DNA of 64,000 bases from JAEUIV01 sp033763795 (GTDB taxonomy: Bacteria > Planctomycetota > Phycisphaerae > Phycisphaerales > UBA1924), in contig JANRJV010000063.1 in NCBI GenBank assembly GCA_033763795.1, forward strand, positions 1-64,000. The letters run 5' to 3'. The notes under the pieces were generated by a model. It did not search any database, was not told the origin of the DNA, and saw only the letters and a program-made list of their open reading frames with translations. Shown here piece by piece: positions 31,169 through 39,814 of this stretch; position 1 is the stretch's first letter; each line of letters opens with the position of its first letter. A program made the position numbers and the translations under genes.

Positions 31169-34100
31169 TGAAACAGCGCCTGGGCAACTTCGAGCTTCTC
31201 GAGCAGATCGACCCGGGCGGATACACCATCGTCTGGCGCGCGGTGGAGCACATGGGCCACGGGATCACGCGCCCCGCGGCCGTCAAGATCCTGCAGAACT
31301 GGAACGCGGCGGACCCCGAGAAGCTGCAGGAGCTGCGCAACGAGGTCGGCGTCCTGGCCGAGCTCGGCACGTGCCCCAACATCGTCACGATCTACGCCTT
31401 CGACGTCGACCCGGACCTGGGCCCGTGGATCGCGATGGAGCTGGGCGGGCGGAACCTCCGCCACTACATAGGCGAGGAGCCCTCGCCCGTCGACACAGTG
31501 CGGCAGCTCATGCGCGACTCGCTCCGCGCCCTGCACGCCGTCCACAGCGCCAAGCCCCAGATCCTGCACCGCGACCTCAAGCCCAACAACATCCTGGCCA
31601 CCGAGTTCGGCTCGTGGAAGCTCGCTGACTTCGGGCTCGCCAAGCGCGGCGAGGGCGACAGCACGCTGAACGTCCTGACGGTGCAGTACACCGCGCCGGA
31701 GCTCCTGGACGGCACGCTCGGGCCCGAGTGCCCGGCGACGGACCTGTACTCGCTGGGGCTGGTGATCTACGAGTTCGCGCTGGGGCGCAGGCTCTACCGC
31801 GCGCAGTTCCCCTCGGTCTTCGACCCCTTCGCCGACGCCGACGCCAAGGGCGGGGACGATCGGCCCAAGTGGATGTACTGGCACACGTCGCGGCAGATGA
31901 CGCTGAAGCCGCTGGTCGACCTGCTGCCCGATTTCCCCAAGGACATCTCGGACCTGGTGGCGGCGATGACGGCCAAGCCGGTCGACGAGCGCATCCAGAC
32001 CGCCGCGGAGGCGCTGAGCCGGCTGGGCGAGGCGAGCGGCTCGCCGCGCCGCGCCGCCGCCGCCGCGCCGCTCGAAGAGACGGTGGTGAAGAAGAAGCGC
32101 AGCTTCCCGATCGCCTGGGTCGCGCTGCCGCTGCTGGCGCTGGCGGTGCTGGCGATCGGCGGCTGGGTGGTCGTCGAGATCCTGTCGCGCCCGTCGATCG
32201 AGCTCGCCAGCGAGGGCAAGTTCAAGTCCAACGCGCCGACGGTGAACGTGACGGGCCGCATCAACCGCTTCCCCAAGGGGGGCACCGCGATCATCGCCAC
32301 GGGCGACGGCGGGCGGCACCCCGTCGTCGTCGACAGCACCGGGAAGTTCACCTCCGAGGTGCGCGTCGACAAGGTGGGCCGCGTGACCGGCGACCTGCGC
32401 GTCACCGTCGGGAACGTGCGCGTGCTGACGCGGCTGATCGAGCTGGAGCGCCAGCCGCCGGCGTCGGTGCGCATGTCGCTGATCCCCGAGCCGAACGCCG
32501 AGGCCGCGACGATCACCATCACGCCCAGCGGCGCGCCCGACCCCATCGTCGTCAAGACCGGGGCCGACGGGAAGGCGGACGTGGAGGTGCCCTACGGCCG
32601 GTTCGACATCAAGATCGAGCACCCGCGTTTCGAGCCCTTCGAGCGCGCCGCCGAGACCGGCGCCGACCCGGAACGGACCAGCCGGCCCCGCCTGCGCCCG
32701 CTCTCGGAGCAGGCCCTGGCGCAGAAGCGTCAGCAGCTGCTGAGCGATCTCAACAACCTGGCGGAGCGCGCCGCGGCGGGCGACCCTGAGGCCGTCGCGC
32801 AGCTCGAGGCCGTGCAGCAGCAGCTCGCGGCGCTCGACGGCGGGTCGGACACCGAGCAGTCGCGCCGGACGCGCTCGCTCGTGGCGGACGTGGTCGACAC
32901 GGCGCGCCGGGCCGCGGCGGGCGACGAGCGCGCCGCCGAGCGCCTCCGCACCCTCCGGGGAGAGATCGAGGACACGGCCCGGGGCGTGCAGGCCGCTCAG
33001 GGGAGCGAGAAGCGCCAGCGACTCATGAACGAGCTGCGGGAGCTCTCGGATCGGGCTGCGGCGGGCGACCCCGCCGCGCTCGCCCGGCTCAAGCAGGTGA
33101 CGGCTGAGCTGCGCGAGCTCGACGCGGAGGAAGGCGTCGACCCCGCGGAAGCGGCCCAGCGCTCGCGGATGCTCGCCGAGATGACCTCTCTGGCGGAGCG
33201 CGCCGCCCGAGGCGATCAGCAGGCCGCGGCGGCGCTGCGCTCCACGCGGCAGCAGTTCGAGCAGCTGGGGGCTCCCGCGGCGGTCGGTGGCCCGTCGGCG
33301 CGCCGTCAACAGCTGACGGCGGAGCTGGAGGAAGCGGTCCGCGCCGCGGCGCGCGGGGACCCGCAGGCCGCCGCCCGCGTGCGCGAGCTCACGCAGAAGC
33401 TGCAGGATCTCGACCGTGACGAGCGCGTGCCTGCCCGTGTGGCCCGCGAGCGCGCCCAGAAGCTCGCCGAGATGGCCGACCTCGCGACCCGCGCCGCCAG
33501 CGGGGACATCAACGCCGCCCGCCGGCTCCAGCCCATGATGGACCAGTTCAAGGGCGAGTCGCAGCAGGCGGGCGCCGAGCCCAGGCCCCGCTGCAAGGAG
33601 GTGGAAGACCGCCGCGCCGCCCTGGTGCGCGAGCTGGGCGAGCTCACGGCCCGCGGCCTGACCAACGACCCCGCCGCCGTCGAGCGCATGAAGAAGATCC
33701 GCAGCGAGCTCCAGGCGATCGAGCTGGCCGAGGGCGCCCCGACGACCGAGGTCGCGCGCCGCCGGACGGAGCTGCTGGGCCAGCTCGCCGCGCTGACGGA
33801 GCTGGCCGCCAGCGGCGACCCCGAGGCCGCGGCCCAGATCAAGGCCATCCAGAAAGAGCTCGCCGTGCTCACGGCGATCGAGTCGTCCGACGGGTCGGCG
33901 GAGAACTTCGCCGCCGTCGTCTCGCAGATGATCGGCGGCGCCCCGTCGCTCGACCTGCTCGACCGCGCCACGCTGCTCAAGCTCTCGGAAGAGCAGTTCC
34001 GCGCCTTCATCGAGGTGGTCGTCCCGCGCGGGGCGCTGGACGTCGAGACCGTCCCGAACCTCAAGCGGCTCCGCGTGCGCGGCTCCGTCCTGCACGACAG

Positions 34101-34476
34101 CGAGCTCGTGCTGCTGATGGCCCGCCTCGATCCCGCCATGCCGCGACTCATGCTGGAGGTGCGGACGGACGCGTGGGCGCTGGTCCGCCGCCTGACCGAC
34201 CGGCTGCTGGACGAGGGGTACGCGGGCGTGCGCGTGCACCCGTTCATCTTCCCGGTCGAGAAGCTCCTGCTCGTCCAGTTTCGCCGGCAGGCGGGCCGCG
34301 ACGCGGAAGACGCCGTGCGGACCATCGCCGAGGAGTACCTCGTCGACAAGACGCTGCTGATTGTGCAGGGCTTCGACAGCGAGCCCCCGCGCTCGCCCAA
34401 GGCTCCGTCGAGCGAGCCGGGCCAGGCGCAGACCTCGGCGTCGGCCGCGGAGATCAAGCCGCCGAGCGGCCGCTGA
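31168..34476 (+). CDS. Membrane Ser/Thr kinase with eight helical repeats
   Basis: An 1102-residue protein. Residues 8-280 are a Hanks-type kinase (Lys in AAVKIL, HRDLKPNN near 135, ADFGLA near 154, APE). The glycine loop is reduced (DPGGYTIVW). A membrane helix follows at about 312-335, then a beta-rich Ig-like region (about 340-510). Residues about 515-915 hold eight repeats of roughly 48 residues built on RRxxLLxELxxLAxRAAxGDPxAxxxL. The last 190 residues form an unrecognised alpha/beta domain. The gene sits in the Tad operon directly after an FHA gene; it probably phosphorylates the FHA proteins. The extracytoplasmic repeats may bind the wall or pilus. Confidence 0.9.
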   Translation: MKQRLGNFELLEQIDPGGYTIVWRAVEHMGHGITRPAAVKILQNWNAADPEKLQELRNEVGVLAELGTCPNIVTIYAFDVDPDLGPWIAMELGGRNLRHYIGEEPSPVDTVRQLMRDSLRALHAVHSAKPQILHRDLKPNNILATEFGSWKLADFGLAKRGEGDSTLNVLTVQYTAPELLDGTLGPECPATDLYSLGLVIYEFALGRRLYRAQFPSVFDPFADADAKGGDDRPKWMYWHTSRQMTLKPLVDLLPDFPKDISDLVAAMTAKPVDERIQTAAEALSRLGEASGSPRRAAAAAPLEETVVKKKRSFPIAWVALPLLALAVLAIGGWVVVEILSRPSIELASEGKFKSNAPTVNVTGRINRFPKGGTAIIATGDGGRHPVVVDSTGKFTSEVRVDKVGRVTGDLRVTVGNVRVLTRLIELERQPPASVRMSLIPEPNAEAATITITPSGAPDPIVVKTGADGKADVEVPYGRFDIKIEHPRFEPFERAAETGADPERTSRPRLRPLSEQALAQKRQQLLSDLNNLAERAAAGDPEAVAQLEAVQQQLAALDGGSDTEQSRRTRSLVADVVDTARRAAAGDERAAERLRTLRGEIEDTARGVQAAQGSEKRQRLMNELRELSDRAAAGDPAALARLKQVTAELRELDAEEGVDPAEAAQRSRMLAEMTSLAERAARGDQQAAAALRSTRQQFEQLGAPAAVGGPSARRQQLTAELEEAVRAAARGDPQAAARVRELTQKLQDLDRDERVPARVARERAQKLAEMADLATRAASGDINAARRLQPMMDQFKGESQQAGAEPRPRCKEVEDRRAALVRELGELTARGLTNDPAAVERMKKIRSELQAIELAEGAPTTEVARRRTELLGQLAALTELAASGDPEAAAQIKAIQKELAVLTAIESSDGSAENFAAVVSQMIGGAPSLDLLDRATLLKLSEEQFRAFIEVVVPRGALDVETVPNLKRLRVRGSVLHDSELVLLMARLDPAMPRLMLEVRTDAWALVRRLTDRLLDEGYAGVRVHPFIFPVEKLLLVQFRRQAGRDAEDAVRTIAEEYLVDKTLLIVQGFDSEPPRSPKAPSSEPGQAQTSASAAEIKPPSGR

Positions 34477-34491
34477 AGCCTCCGAGCCCGT

Positions 34492-35052
34492 TCAATCGCC
34501 CAGCCCCAGCGCTTCCTTGACGTCGTCGTCGAGCGTCTCGCCCAGCCCGTCGTCGTACCAGCCGGTGATCTCGCCCCGCTCGAGCATGTCCTGCGTGTGC
34601 ACGAACGGGAAGCCCTGCCAGGTCCAGGAGGGGCGCAGCACCGTCCCATAGCGGCGGAAGGTGCCCTGCCTCTCGAGAATGTTGTAAGGCGAGTCGACCC
34701 TGTACGCGGACTCCGCCTCGCCCACGACGGCGGTCTGCGGAAAATCCCCGAAGCCGTCGAGCCCCGCGGGGAAGGCGTTGGGGAACGGCGGCAGCTCGGG
34801 GGCATCCACGTCCGGAGCGTCCGACCACCACGCGTCCCACGCGGAAAGGTCGAGGAACGTCGAGGTCTTGGCGAAGGTGCTGCGGTGCGCCTCGGCGCGG
34901 GTCCGGTGCTCCCACATCCAGTACTGCCACATGGCCGGCGCGATGAACAGCAGCAGCGCGAGGATCATCATCACGAGCATCGCCTCGGTGATGACGACGC
35001 CGCGCCGCTGGCGCCCGCGTTCAGTGATGGCTGAGGTGGTGGATGAGGGCAT
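34492..35052 (-). CDS. TadE-like pilus-associated protein
   Basis: A 186-residue protein with a basic N-terminus, then GVVITEAMLVMMILALLLFIAP (about residues 18-39), the TadE-type helix with a conserved Glu (ITEA). The C-terminal part is acidic and Trp-rich. It is one of three TadE/TadG-like proteins in a row. The ATG at 35052 follows GGAG and overlaps the previous gene by 32 bases. It converges with the kinase gene, 15 bases apart. Confidence 0.75.
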   Translation of the reverse strand: MPSSTTSAITERGRQRRGVVITEAMLVMMILALLLFIAPAMWQYWMWEHRTRAEAHRSTFAKTSTFLDLSAWDAWWSDAPDVDAPELPPFPNAFPAGLDGFGDFPQTAVVGEAESAYRVDSPYNILERQGTFRRYGTVLRPSWTWQGFPFVHTQDMLERGEITGWYDDGLGETLDDDVKEALGLGD

Positions 35053-36304
35053 GGTAAGGCTCCGGCACTCCGCCCGCGACGATGGCTTCGCGCATCGCGT
35101 CGTCGTTCTCGAAAGCTTCGTTGAGCAGGTCGCCGCGCGTCAGACGGGGCTGCCACTGCCAACCCCACGTGGTCCAGACGCGGAAGGGCCAGGGGAGCGG
35201 GATGCCCGTTGACGCGAGACGTTCGTCGATGCCGTTGCACGTTTCCGCCTGAGCGTACGCGACGACGGTGTTCGAAGGGCTGACCGCGTGGCTGAACAGG
35301 CCCGAGGCCATGAACGACGGGCCGGCGACGTCCTCCGCCGCCGCGACGGCGACGACCGTGAACTTCTCGCGTCCCTCGTCCGCCGGGCTCAGCTCGAGCG
35401 GCCCCAGCTGCGATTCCAGCACGTAGTGGTCGCCCCCGTGCACCGCGGCCATGATCGCGAGCGTTGCGAGCGTGGTGATGTTCCACATCATGTTCGCCCG
35501 GCCCACGGAGTTGAAGCTGTTGAAATCCGCATCGCCCGGCAGGTTGTTGTCCGACAGCACCCAGCGGAGCATCACCACGGGCAGGAACGAGAGGAAGTCC
35601 CCGCCGCGCACCGGCGCGCGGACAAGCCCGTCGCCGTCCCCGGGCCTGGCGACCCAGAGCCGCACGCCGTACTGCTGCTCGTATGCCTGGCGCTGGGTCT
35701 CGATCGCGTCGTAGGTCGCGTCGAAGAGCTCGTTCTGGAAGCGGTGGATCTCGCTGATGCGGTCGGGGAACGTGTTGGAGAAGACCGCCTCGAACGCGTC
35801 GGGGGCCGAGTCAGCGACGAACTGCGCGTAGCTGGGGATCTCGGCGGCCACGCGCGCGACCGCGGCGATGATGCACGGGATGTTGAAGGGCGGCGGGGCG
35901 CACCCGATGGCGCGCACGATCTCGACCGCCCACCAGATGGGCACGCCGATCGTCACCGCGACGACCCCGGACGCCGCGGCCTGAGCCGTGGTGTTGCGCA
36001 GGATCATCATGTTCGTGCCCGTCATCAGGTTGACGCAGCGGCTGGTCCACGTCGCCGCGGAATACGCCATCGCGTCGGCCGCCGTCTGGACCTGCATCTT
36101 CCGCGTGGTCACGAGGCCAACGTTCCAAACGAGCGCCGCGCTGCAGTAGAACAGGATGCCGATCAGCAGGAAGAAGATGCCGATGTCGCCTCGGTCGGAG
36201 CGGTGCAGCCGGAGCAGCGGCCTCCCCACGCCGCGCGAGAGCGCCGGGCCCGAGGAGCGTTCCTCGGCGGCGAGCGCGAGCAATCGGGGGCCCGGGCCTC
36301 TCAT
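35021..36304 (-). CDS. TadG-like protein
   Basis: A 427-residue protein with one N-terminal helix (about residues 36-60, RGDIGIFFLLIGILFYCSAALVW) followed by QTAADAMAYSAA, the pattern of Flp-associated TadG proteins (TadG_N/von Willebrand type N-terminus). The rest is a large periplasmic domain rich in Trp, Asn and Phe, with no MIDAS motif seen. ATG at 36304 overlaps the previous stop as ATGA; an upstream open frame exists but lies within the preceding gene. Confidence 0.78.
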   Translation of the reverse strand: MRGPGPRLLALAAEERSSGPALSRGVGRPLLRLHRSDRGDIGIFFLLIGILFYCSAALVWNVGLVTTRKMQVQTAADAMAYSAATWTSRCVNLMTGTNMMILRNTTAQAAASGVVAVTIGVPIWWAVEIVRAIGCAPPPFNIPCIIAAVARVAAEIPSYAQFVADSAPDAFEAVFSNTFPDRISEIHRFQNELFDATYDAIETQRQAYEQQYGVRLWVARPGDGDGLVRAPVRGGDFLSFLPVVMLRWVLSDNNLPGDADFNSFNSVGRANMMWNITTLATLAIMAAVHGGDHYVLESQLGPLELSPADEGREKFTVVAVAAAEDVAGPSFMASGLFSHAVSPSNTVVAYAQAETCNGIDERLASTGIPLPWPFRVWTTWGWQWQPRLTRGDLLNEAFENDDAMREAIVAGGVPEPYHALIHHLSHH

Positions 36305-37200
36305 AGCAGCGGCAGCCCTCCCGCGAGGGCCGCGGGGCTCGAGATCCGACCGCCCGTCGACTGCAGTCTCACGGTCTGGCGGATCGGGAACGCACGCCCG
36401 GGAAGGCCCGACCGCGCGGGAACGGTCGCCCACGGCACGAGGTTGATCCCCGGGAAGATGATGTAGTAATCGTACGAGACGCGCACCTCCACCTCCTTGG
36501 GAGCGAAGAGGTTCGGCAGATCAAAGAAGAATAGATCGGCGGGAGGATACGAGCTCGAGTAGCTGACGCTCGCGCCCTCGAGCGTGTACGCCTTGCGCAG
36601 GCCCGCCGAGCGGGAGCCGTGCGGCCGGCCGGCGCGCGAAACGATGTCGTTCATCACGCTGGCTGAAGGGTCGTACCCCAGGTTCCGCGGCGACTGCGGC
36701 GAGATCGGGCTGAGCACGAGGCGCACCGCGTCGACGATCCGCTGAGGCTCGTTCTCGAAGTCCTCCTCGATGCCGATGACGCCGTCGCGGTCAAGCGTCA
36801 CGCACCCCGTCCGCGCTCCGACAAACGCGGCGTAGCGGACGACCAGCGACGCCGCCGCCAGCATCGCCACCTGCACGATGCAGACCATGATCAGCAGCAC
36901 CAGCGGGAAGACCAGCGTGAACTCGACCATCACCGTCCCCCGCGCGCAGCCGCCCAGCTCGCGCGCCGCCCGCGCCGCCCCGAGGCCCTCCAGCAGCAGC
37001 CGCGAGCCGGATATCGAGAGCGCCGCGATGGTCAGCGCCGCCCCCAGCAGGAAGACCAGCCCCCCCGCCGTGACCGGCATCGTCAGCGCTTGCGCCACTT
37101 CCTCGTTGAAACGCATGGCGTAGACGCCCAGCGCCGCCGCCGCCAGGCCGCCCGCGAAGCGGCCCCATCGGATCCGGCGCCGGCGGGGAGTCGAGTTCAC
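36301..37200 (-). CDS. TadE/TadG-like protein with two or three membrane helices
   Basis: A 299-residue protein. Two helices near residues 14-30 and 42-65 are followed by GTVMVEFTLVFPLVLLIMVCIVQ (about 88-110), the exact TadE signature with conserved Glu. The remainder is beta-rich and ends in an Arg/Ser tail. The GTG at 37200 overlaps the prepilin-peptidase stop as GTGA. TadE proteins are pseudopilins processed by TadV. Confidence 0.82.
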   Translation of the reverse strand: MNSTPRRRRIRWGRFAGGLAAAALGVYAMRFNEEVAQALTMPVTAGGLVFLLGAALTIAALSISGSRLLLEGLGAARAARELGGCARGTVMVEFTLVFPLVLLIMVCIVQVAMLAAASLVVRYAAFVGARTGCVTLDRDGVIGIEEDFENEPQRIVDAVRLVLSPISPQSPRNLGYDPSASVMNDIVSRAGRPHGSRSAGLRKAYTLEGASVSYSSSYPPADLFFFDLPNLFAPKEVEVRVSYDYYIIFPGINLVPWATVPARSGLPGRAFPIRQTVRLQSTGGRISSPAALAGGLPLL

Positions 37201-37976
37201 TCGCCACCTCCCAGCGCCACGCGTAGCAGCAGGTCGTGCACCTGCACGAAGTGCGCGGACACCATGCCCAGGAGCAAAGACAGGCCGAACGGCGCCTCGG
37301 ACCTCTGGAAGGGGTAGACCTCCGTGATCCCCCGCCGCGTCCCGGCGACGGTCATCAGGTTGAGCGCCACGACCTGGACTCTGGCGATCAGCTCGCCCCG
37401 CAGGCCCCAGTTCACGACCCCGACGATCGCGGCGATGATCAGCGTGTTCAGCAGCACGGGCATCACCTGCGTGAACCCGATCAGTACGCCCAGCGCGCCC
37501 AGCAGCTTCACGTCGCCGCCGCCCAGCCCCCGCGCCATGAAGCTGATGATGCCCACCGCGGCGGTGAGCGCCAGCCCGCCCGCGGCCTCGCCCGCCCCGG
37601 GCCCGCCCAGCCAGCGCAGCGGGACGTCGAGCCCCAGCCCGGCGAAGATCGGTGCGATCACGAGGTTCAGCGCCACGCCGATCAGCAGCGCCGGATAGGT
37701 CAGAACGTTGGGGATGCGGCGCGTGGCGGCGTCGAGCCACGCCCCGACCACGAGCACGCCATAGCAAAGCACGATCAGGAAGAGTCCCTGATCGTGCATC
37801 GAGAGTGCGATCTGGAGAGCGGACGCGACCACCGCCGCGGCGCTCACACCGACGATCCAGTACCCGATCCACGCCCGGCCTGCGCCGGCTCGGGGTGGAG
37901 GCTGGTCCTGGGCCGTGACGGCGTCGCTCACGGCGCGGGGTTCGGCGCCATGCTCCGTCTGGGAGCCGGACATCAA
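37197..37976 (-). CDS. tadV: TadV/CpaA-like prepilin peptidase
   Basis: A 259-residue polytopic protease (type IV prepilin peptidase, short form). The two catalytic Asp lie in WLDAATRRIPN (about residue 82) and GLGGGDVKLLGALG (about 157). It cleaves the Flp pilins and TadE pseudopilins at the inner membrane. About 34 polar residues precede the first helix, so an internal start is possible. Downstream of the two pilin genes. Confidence 0.9.
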   Translation of the reverse strand: MMSGSQTEHGAEPRAVSDAVTAQDQPPPRAGAGRAWIGYWIVGVSAAAVVASALQIALSMHDQGLFLIVLCYGVLVVGAWLDAATRRIPNVLTYPALLIGVALNLVIAPIFAGLGLDVPLRWLGGPGAGEAAGGLALTAAVGIISFMARGLGGGDVKLLGALGVLIGFTQVMPVLLNTLIIAAIVGVVNWGLRGELIARVQVVALNLMTVAGTRRGITEVYPFQRSEAPFGLSLLLGMVSAHFVQVHDLLLRVALGGGE

Positions 37977-38050
37977 CGTCCCTCAGAGGTGAGCGCGAGC
38001 CGGGAGCCGGCGAGCCCCCGCGATCTCAGGCCACGCTCCAAGCAAGGCGA

Positions 38051-38275
38051 TTACGGGCCGAGGTTGTTCCGCTCGCCTTCGAGCAGGCCGGTCTGTTCTT
38101 CGGCGGCCGTCTGGTTCTGGCCCATGCGACCCACCGCCCAGCGGGCGAACAGGAAGATGCCGATCAGGATGATCAGGCCCACGATGATCAGGAGGATCCA
38201 CTCGACCGTGTTCGGGCCGGTTTCGTCCTCGTGGAGCCGTACAAAGAACTTACGCGTCTTGTTCAACATGGCCAT
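38051..38275 (-). CDS. Flp-type pilin 1
   Basis: A 74-residue pilin. A charged leader (residues 1-19) ends in DETG, followed by PNTVEWILLIIVGLIILIGIFLF; cleavage after Gly by TadV would leave Glu at position 5, as in Flp pilins, with Trp in place of the usual Tyr. The ATG at 38275 has GGGAG only 3 bases upstream, so the second ATG (38269, 9 bases away) may be the true start. Likely a structural pilus subunit. Confidence 0.82.
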   Translation of the reverse strand: MAMLNKTRKFFVRLHEDETGPNTVEWILLIIVGLIILIGIFLFARWAVGRMGQNQTAAEEQTGLLEGERNNLGP

Positions 38276-38338
38276 CCACTCCCTAATAGATCGGCCCCCT
38301 TGATCGGCGGGCCCGCTTCTCAGACTCTACAGTATCGA

Positions 38339-38527
38339 TTACGGGAAAGGTAGCGCGAGATAAAACGCGATCCTGTAAAAGTACAGGTACATCTGCTCCA
38401 GCAGATAGGGCATGGTCATCGCCAGCGGCAGGATGATCAGCCCCGCCAGCAACAGGTACTCCATGATCATCTGCCCCGACTCGTCGCCGGGCAGTTCGCG
38501 CAACTCTCGCGTCTCGCTCGCGTGCAT
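38339..38527 (-). CDS. Flp-type pilin 2
   Basis: A 62-residue pilin. The leader ends DESG, followed by QMIMEYLLLAGLIILPLAM, an exact G-XXXXEY Flp processing site. The tail (YLLEQMYLYFYRIAFYLALPFP) is more hydrophobic than in pilin 1, so it may be a minor or adaptor pilin. ATG at 38527 lies 12 bases after cpaF2; a start at 38593 would run into that gene. Confidence 0.78.
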   Translation of the reverse strand: MHASETRELRELPGDESGQMIMEYLLLAGLIILPLAMTMPYLLEQMYLYFYRIAFYLALPFP

Positions 38528-38538
38528 GGGCGGAATCC

Positions 38539-39696
38539 CTAGAGCCCGAACACCTGCTTCGTCAGGTTCACTTTGTCCAGCAGCCCCAGCCACTTGAGAT
38601 CCTTGGCCATTGTGGGCCGCTCCCCGGTCCAGCGCAGCGTCGGCTCCTCAGCCGACGTATCGAGGTTAAAGATGTCCCGGACCTTGTAGGTGCCGCTGGG
38701 CTCGTCGAACTCGACCTCGCTCAGGTGCGTGACCAGGCGGCGGCCCGAGTGCAGCCGCGACGTCTGGATGAACAGGTCGACCGCCAGGGCGATCTGCCGC
38801 CGCAGCGCGATCATCGGGAGCCCCAGGTCCGCCATCAGGCACATGGTCTCCAGCCGGCCGCAGGCCTGCGAGGGGTTGTCGGCATGCAGCGTGGCCAGCG
38901 AGCCGCGGTGCCCCGAGGTCATGGCCTGCACCATGTCCAGGGCCTCGCCCCGGCGCACCTCGCCCACCACGATCCGGTCGGGCCGCATGCGCAGCGACGC
39001 CACGAACAGGTCGCGGACGGTGATGGCCCCTTTCCCGTACGCGTCGGCGGGCCGCGCCTCCAGCTGCACCACGTGCTGCTTCTGGATCTGCAGCTCGCGC
39101 GTGTCCTCGATGACGACCACGCGGTCGGAATCCGAGAACGCCGTCGAGATGATGTTGAGCAGCGTCGTCTTGCCCGAGCCTGTGCCGCCGCTCACCACGA
39201 TGTTCAGCGCGGCCTCCACCGCGATGAGCACGAACTCCAGCGCCTCCGCGGTGATCGCGTTCCGCTTGAGGAGGAACTCGGGCGTCACCGCCGAGCGGCT
39301 GAACCTGCGGATATTGACCGAAGTCCCCGCCCCCGAGATCGGCTCCAGGATGATGCAGACGCGCGAGCCGTCGGGCAGGCGCCCGTCGAGGATCGGCTCC
39401 TTCTCCGTGATCGTCTTGCCCACGAACTGGGCGATGTTGTTCGCCGCGGCGCGGAGCTCGGCTTCGCTCTGGAAACGGGCCTCCGTGCGCACGACCTTGC
39501 CGCCCCGCTCGATGTAGATCTGGTCGTGACCGTTGACCATGACCTCCGAGACGGTCTCGTCATCCAGAAACTGGACGAGCGGCCCCAGGAAATACCGGAT
39601 GCCCGCCTGGTACGCCTGCCGCGCCCCGGACTCGCGGGGCTGAGACGGTGCGGCGACGCCGTTGCTGGCGACCGAGGGCGCTGGGTTCGCGGACAT
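38539..39696 (-). CDS. Second CpaF/TadA ATPase, without FHA domain
   Basis: A 385-residue ATPase of the classical CpaF size. N-domain LDDETVSEVMVNGHDQIYIERGG, Walker A GGTGSGKTT near residue 168, Asp box VVVIEDTRELQI, Walker B RIVVGEVRRGE, His box LATLHADN. GGAGG precedes the ATG at 39696. It heads the minus-strand pilin operon and diverges from the secretin gene. Together with the FHA-type ATPase it gives two motors, perhaps one for extension and one for another task. Confidence 0.92.
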   Translation of the reverse strand: MSANPAPSVASNGVAAPSQPRESGARQAYQAGIRYFLGPLVQFLDDETVSEVMVNGHDQIYIERGGKVVRTEARFQSEAELRAAANNIAQFVGKTITEKEPILDGRLPDGSRVCIILEPISGAGTSVNIRRFSRSAVTPEFLLKRNAITAEALEFVLIAVEAALNIVVSGGTGSGKTTLLNIISTAFSDSDRVVVIEDTRELQIQKQHVVQLEARPADAYGKGAITVRDLFVASLRMRPDRIVVGEVRRGEALDMVQAMTSGHRGSLATLHADNPSQACGRLETMCLMADLGLPMIALRRQIALAVDLFIQTSRLHSGRRLVTHLSEVEFDEPSGTYKVRDIFNLDTSAEEPTLRWTGERPTMAKDLKWLGLLDKVNLTKQVFGL

Positions 39697-39814
39697 CACA
39701 CCTCCGGCACGGACGACTTGGCACGGAGTATCGCATGATCCGAGTCCCGGCGAAAGCCCCGGCCCGCCGCTTGCCTGCTTGAAGCCTTCCCGGGCAACCG
39801 GTAGCGTTAGCCCC

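Noticed and set aside
32710..33915. Repeats in the kinase gene considered as a CRISPR-like array
   Set aside because: They are coding repeats of about 145-150 bases, in frame and diverged at the DNA level, without identical short repeats and unique spacers. No CRISPR array was seen anywhere.
30778..34239. A 1153-residue minus-strand open frame
   Set aside because: It is antisense to the repeat kinase; high GC in the sense codons leaves the complement free of stops. Composition is not protein-like.
34000..38400. Search for a dif site near the skew flip
   Set aside because: No 28-base XerCD-like sequence was recognised in the small gaps here. The terminus idea rests on skew only.
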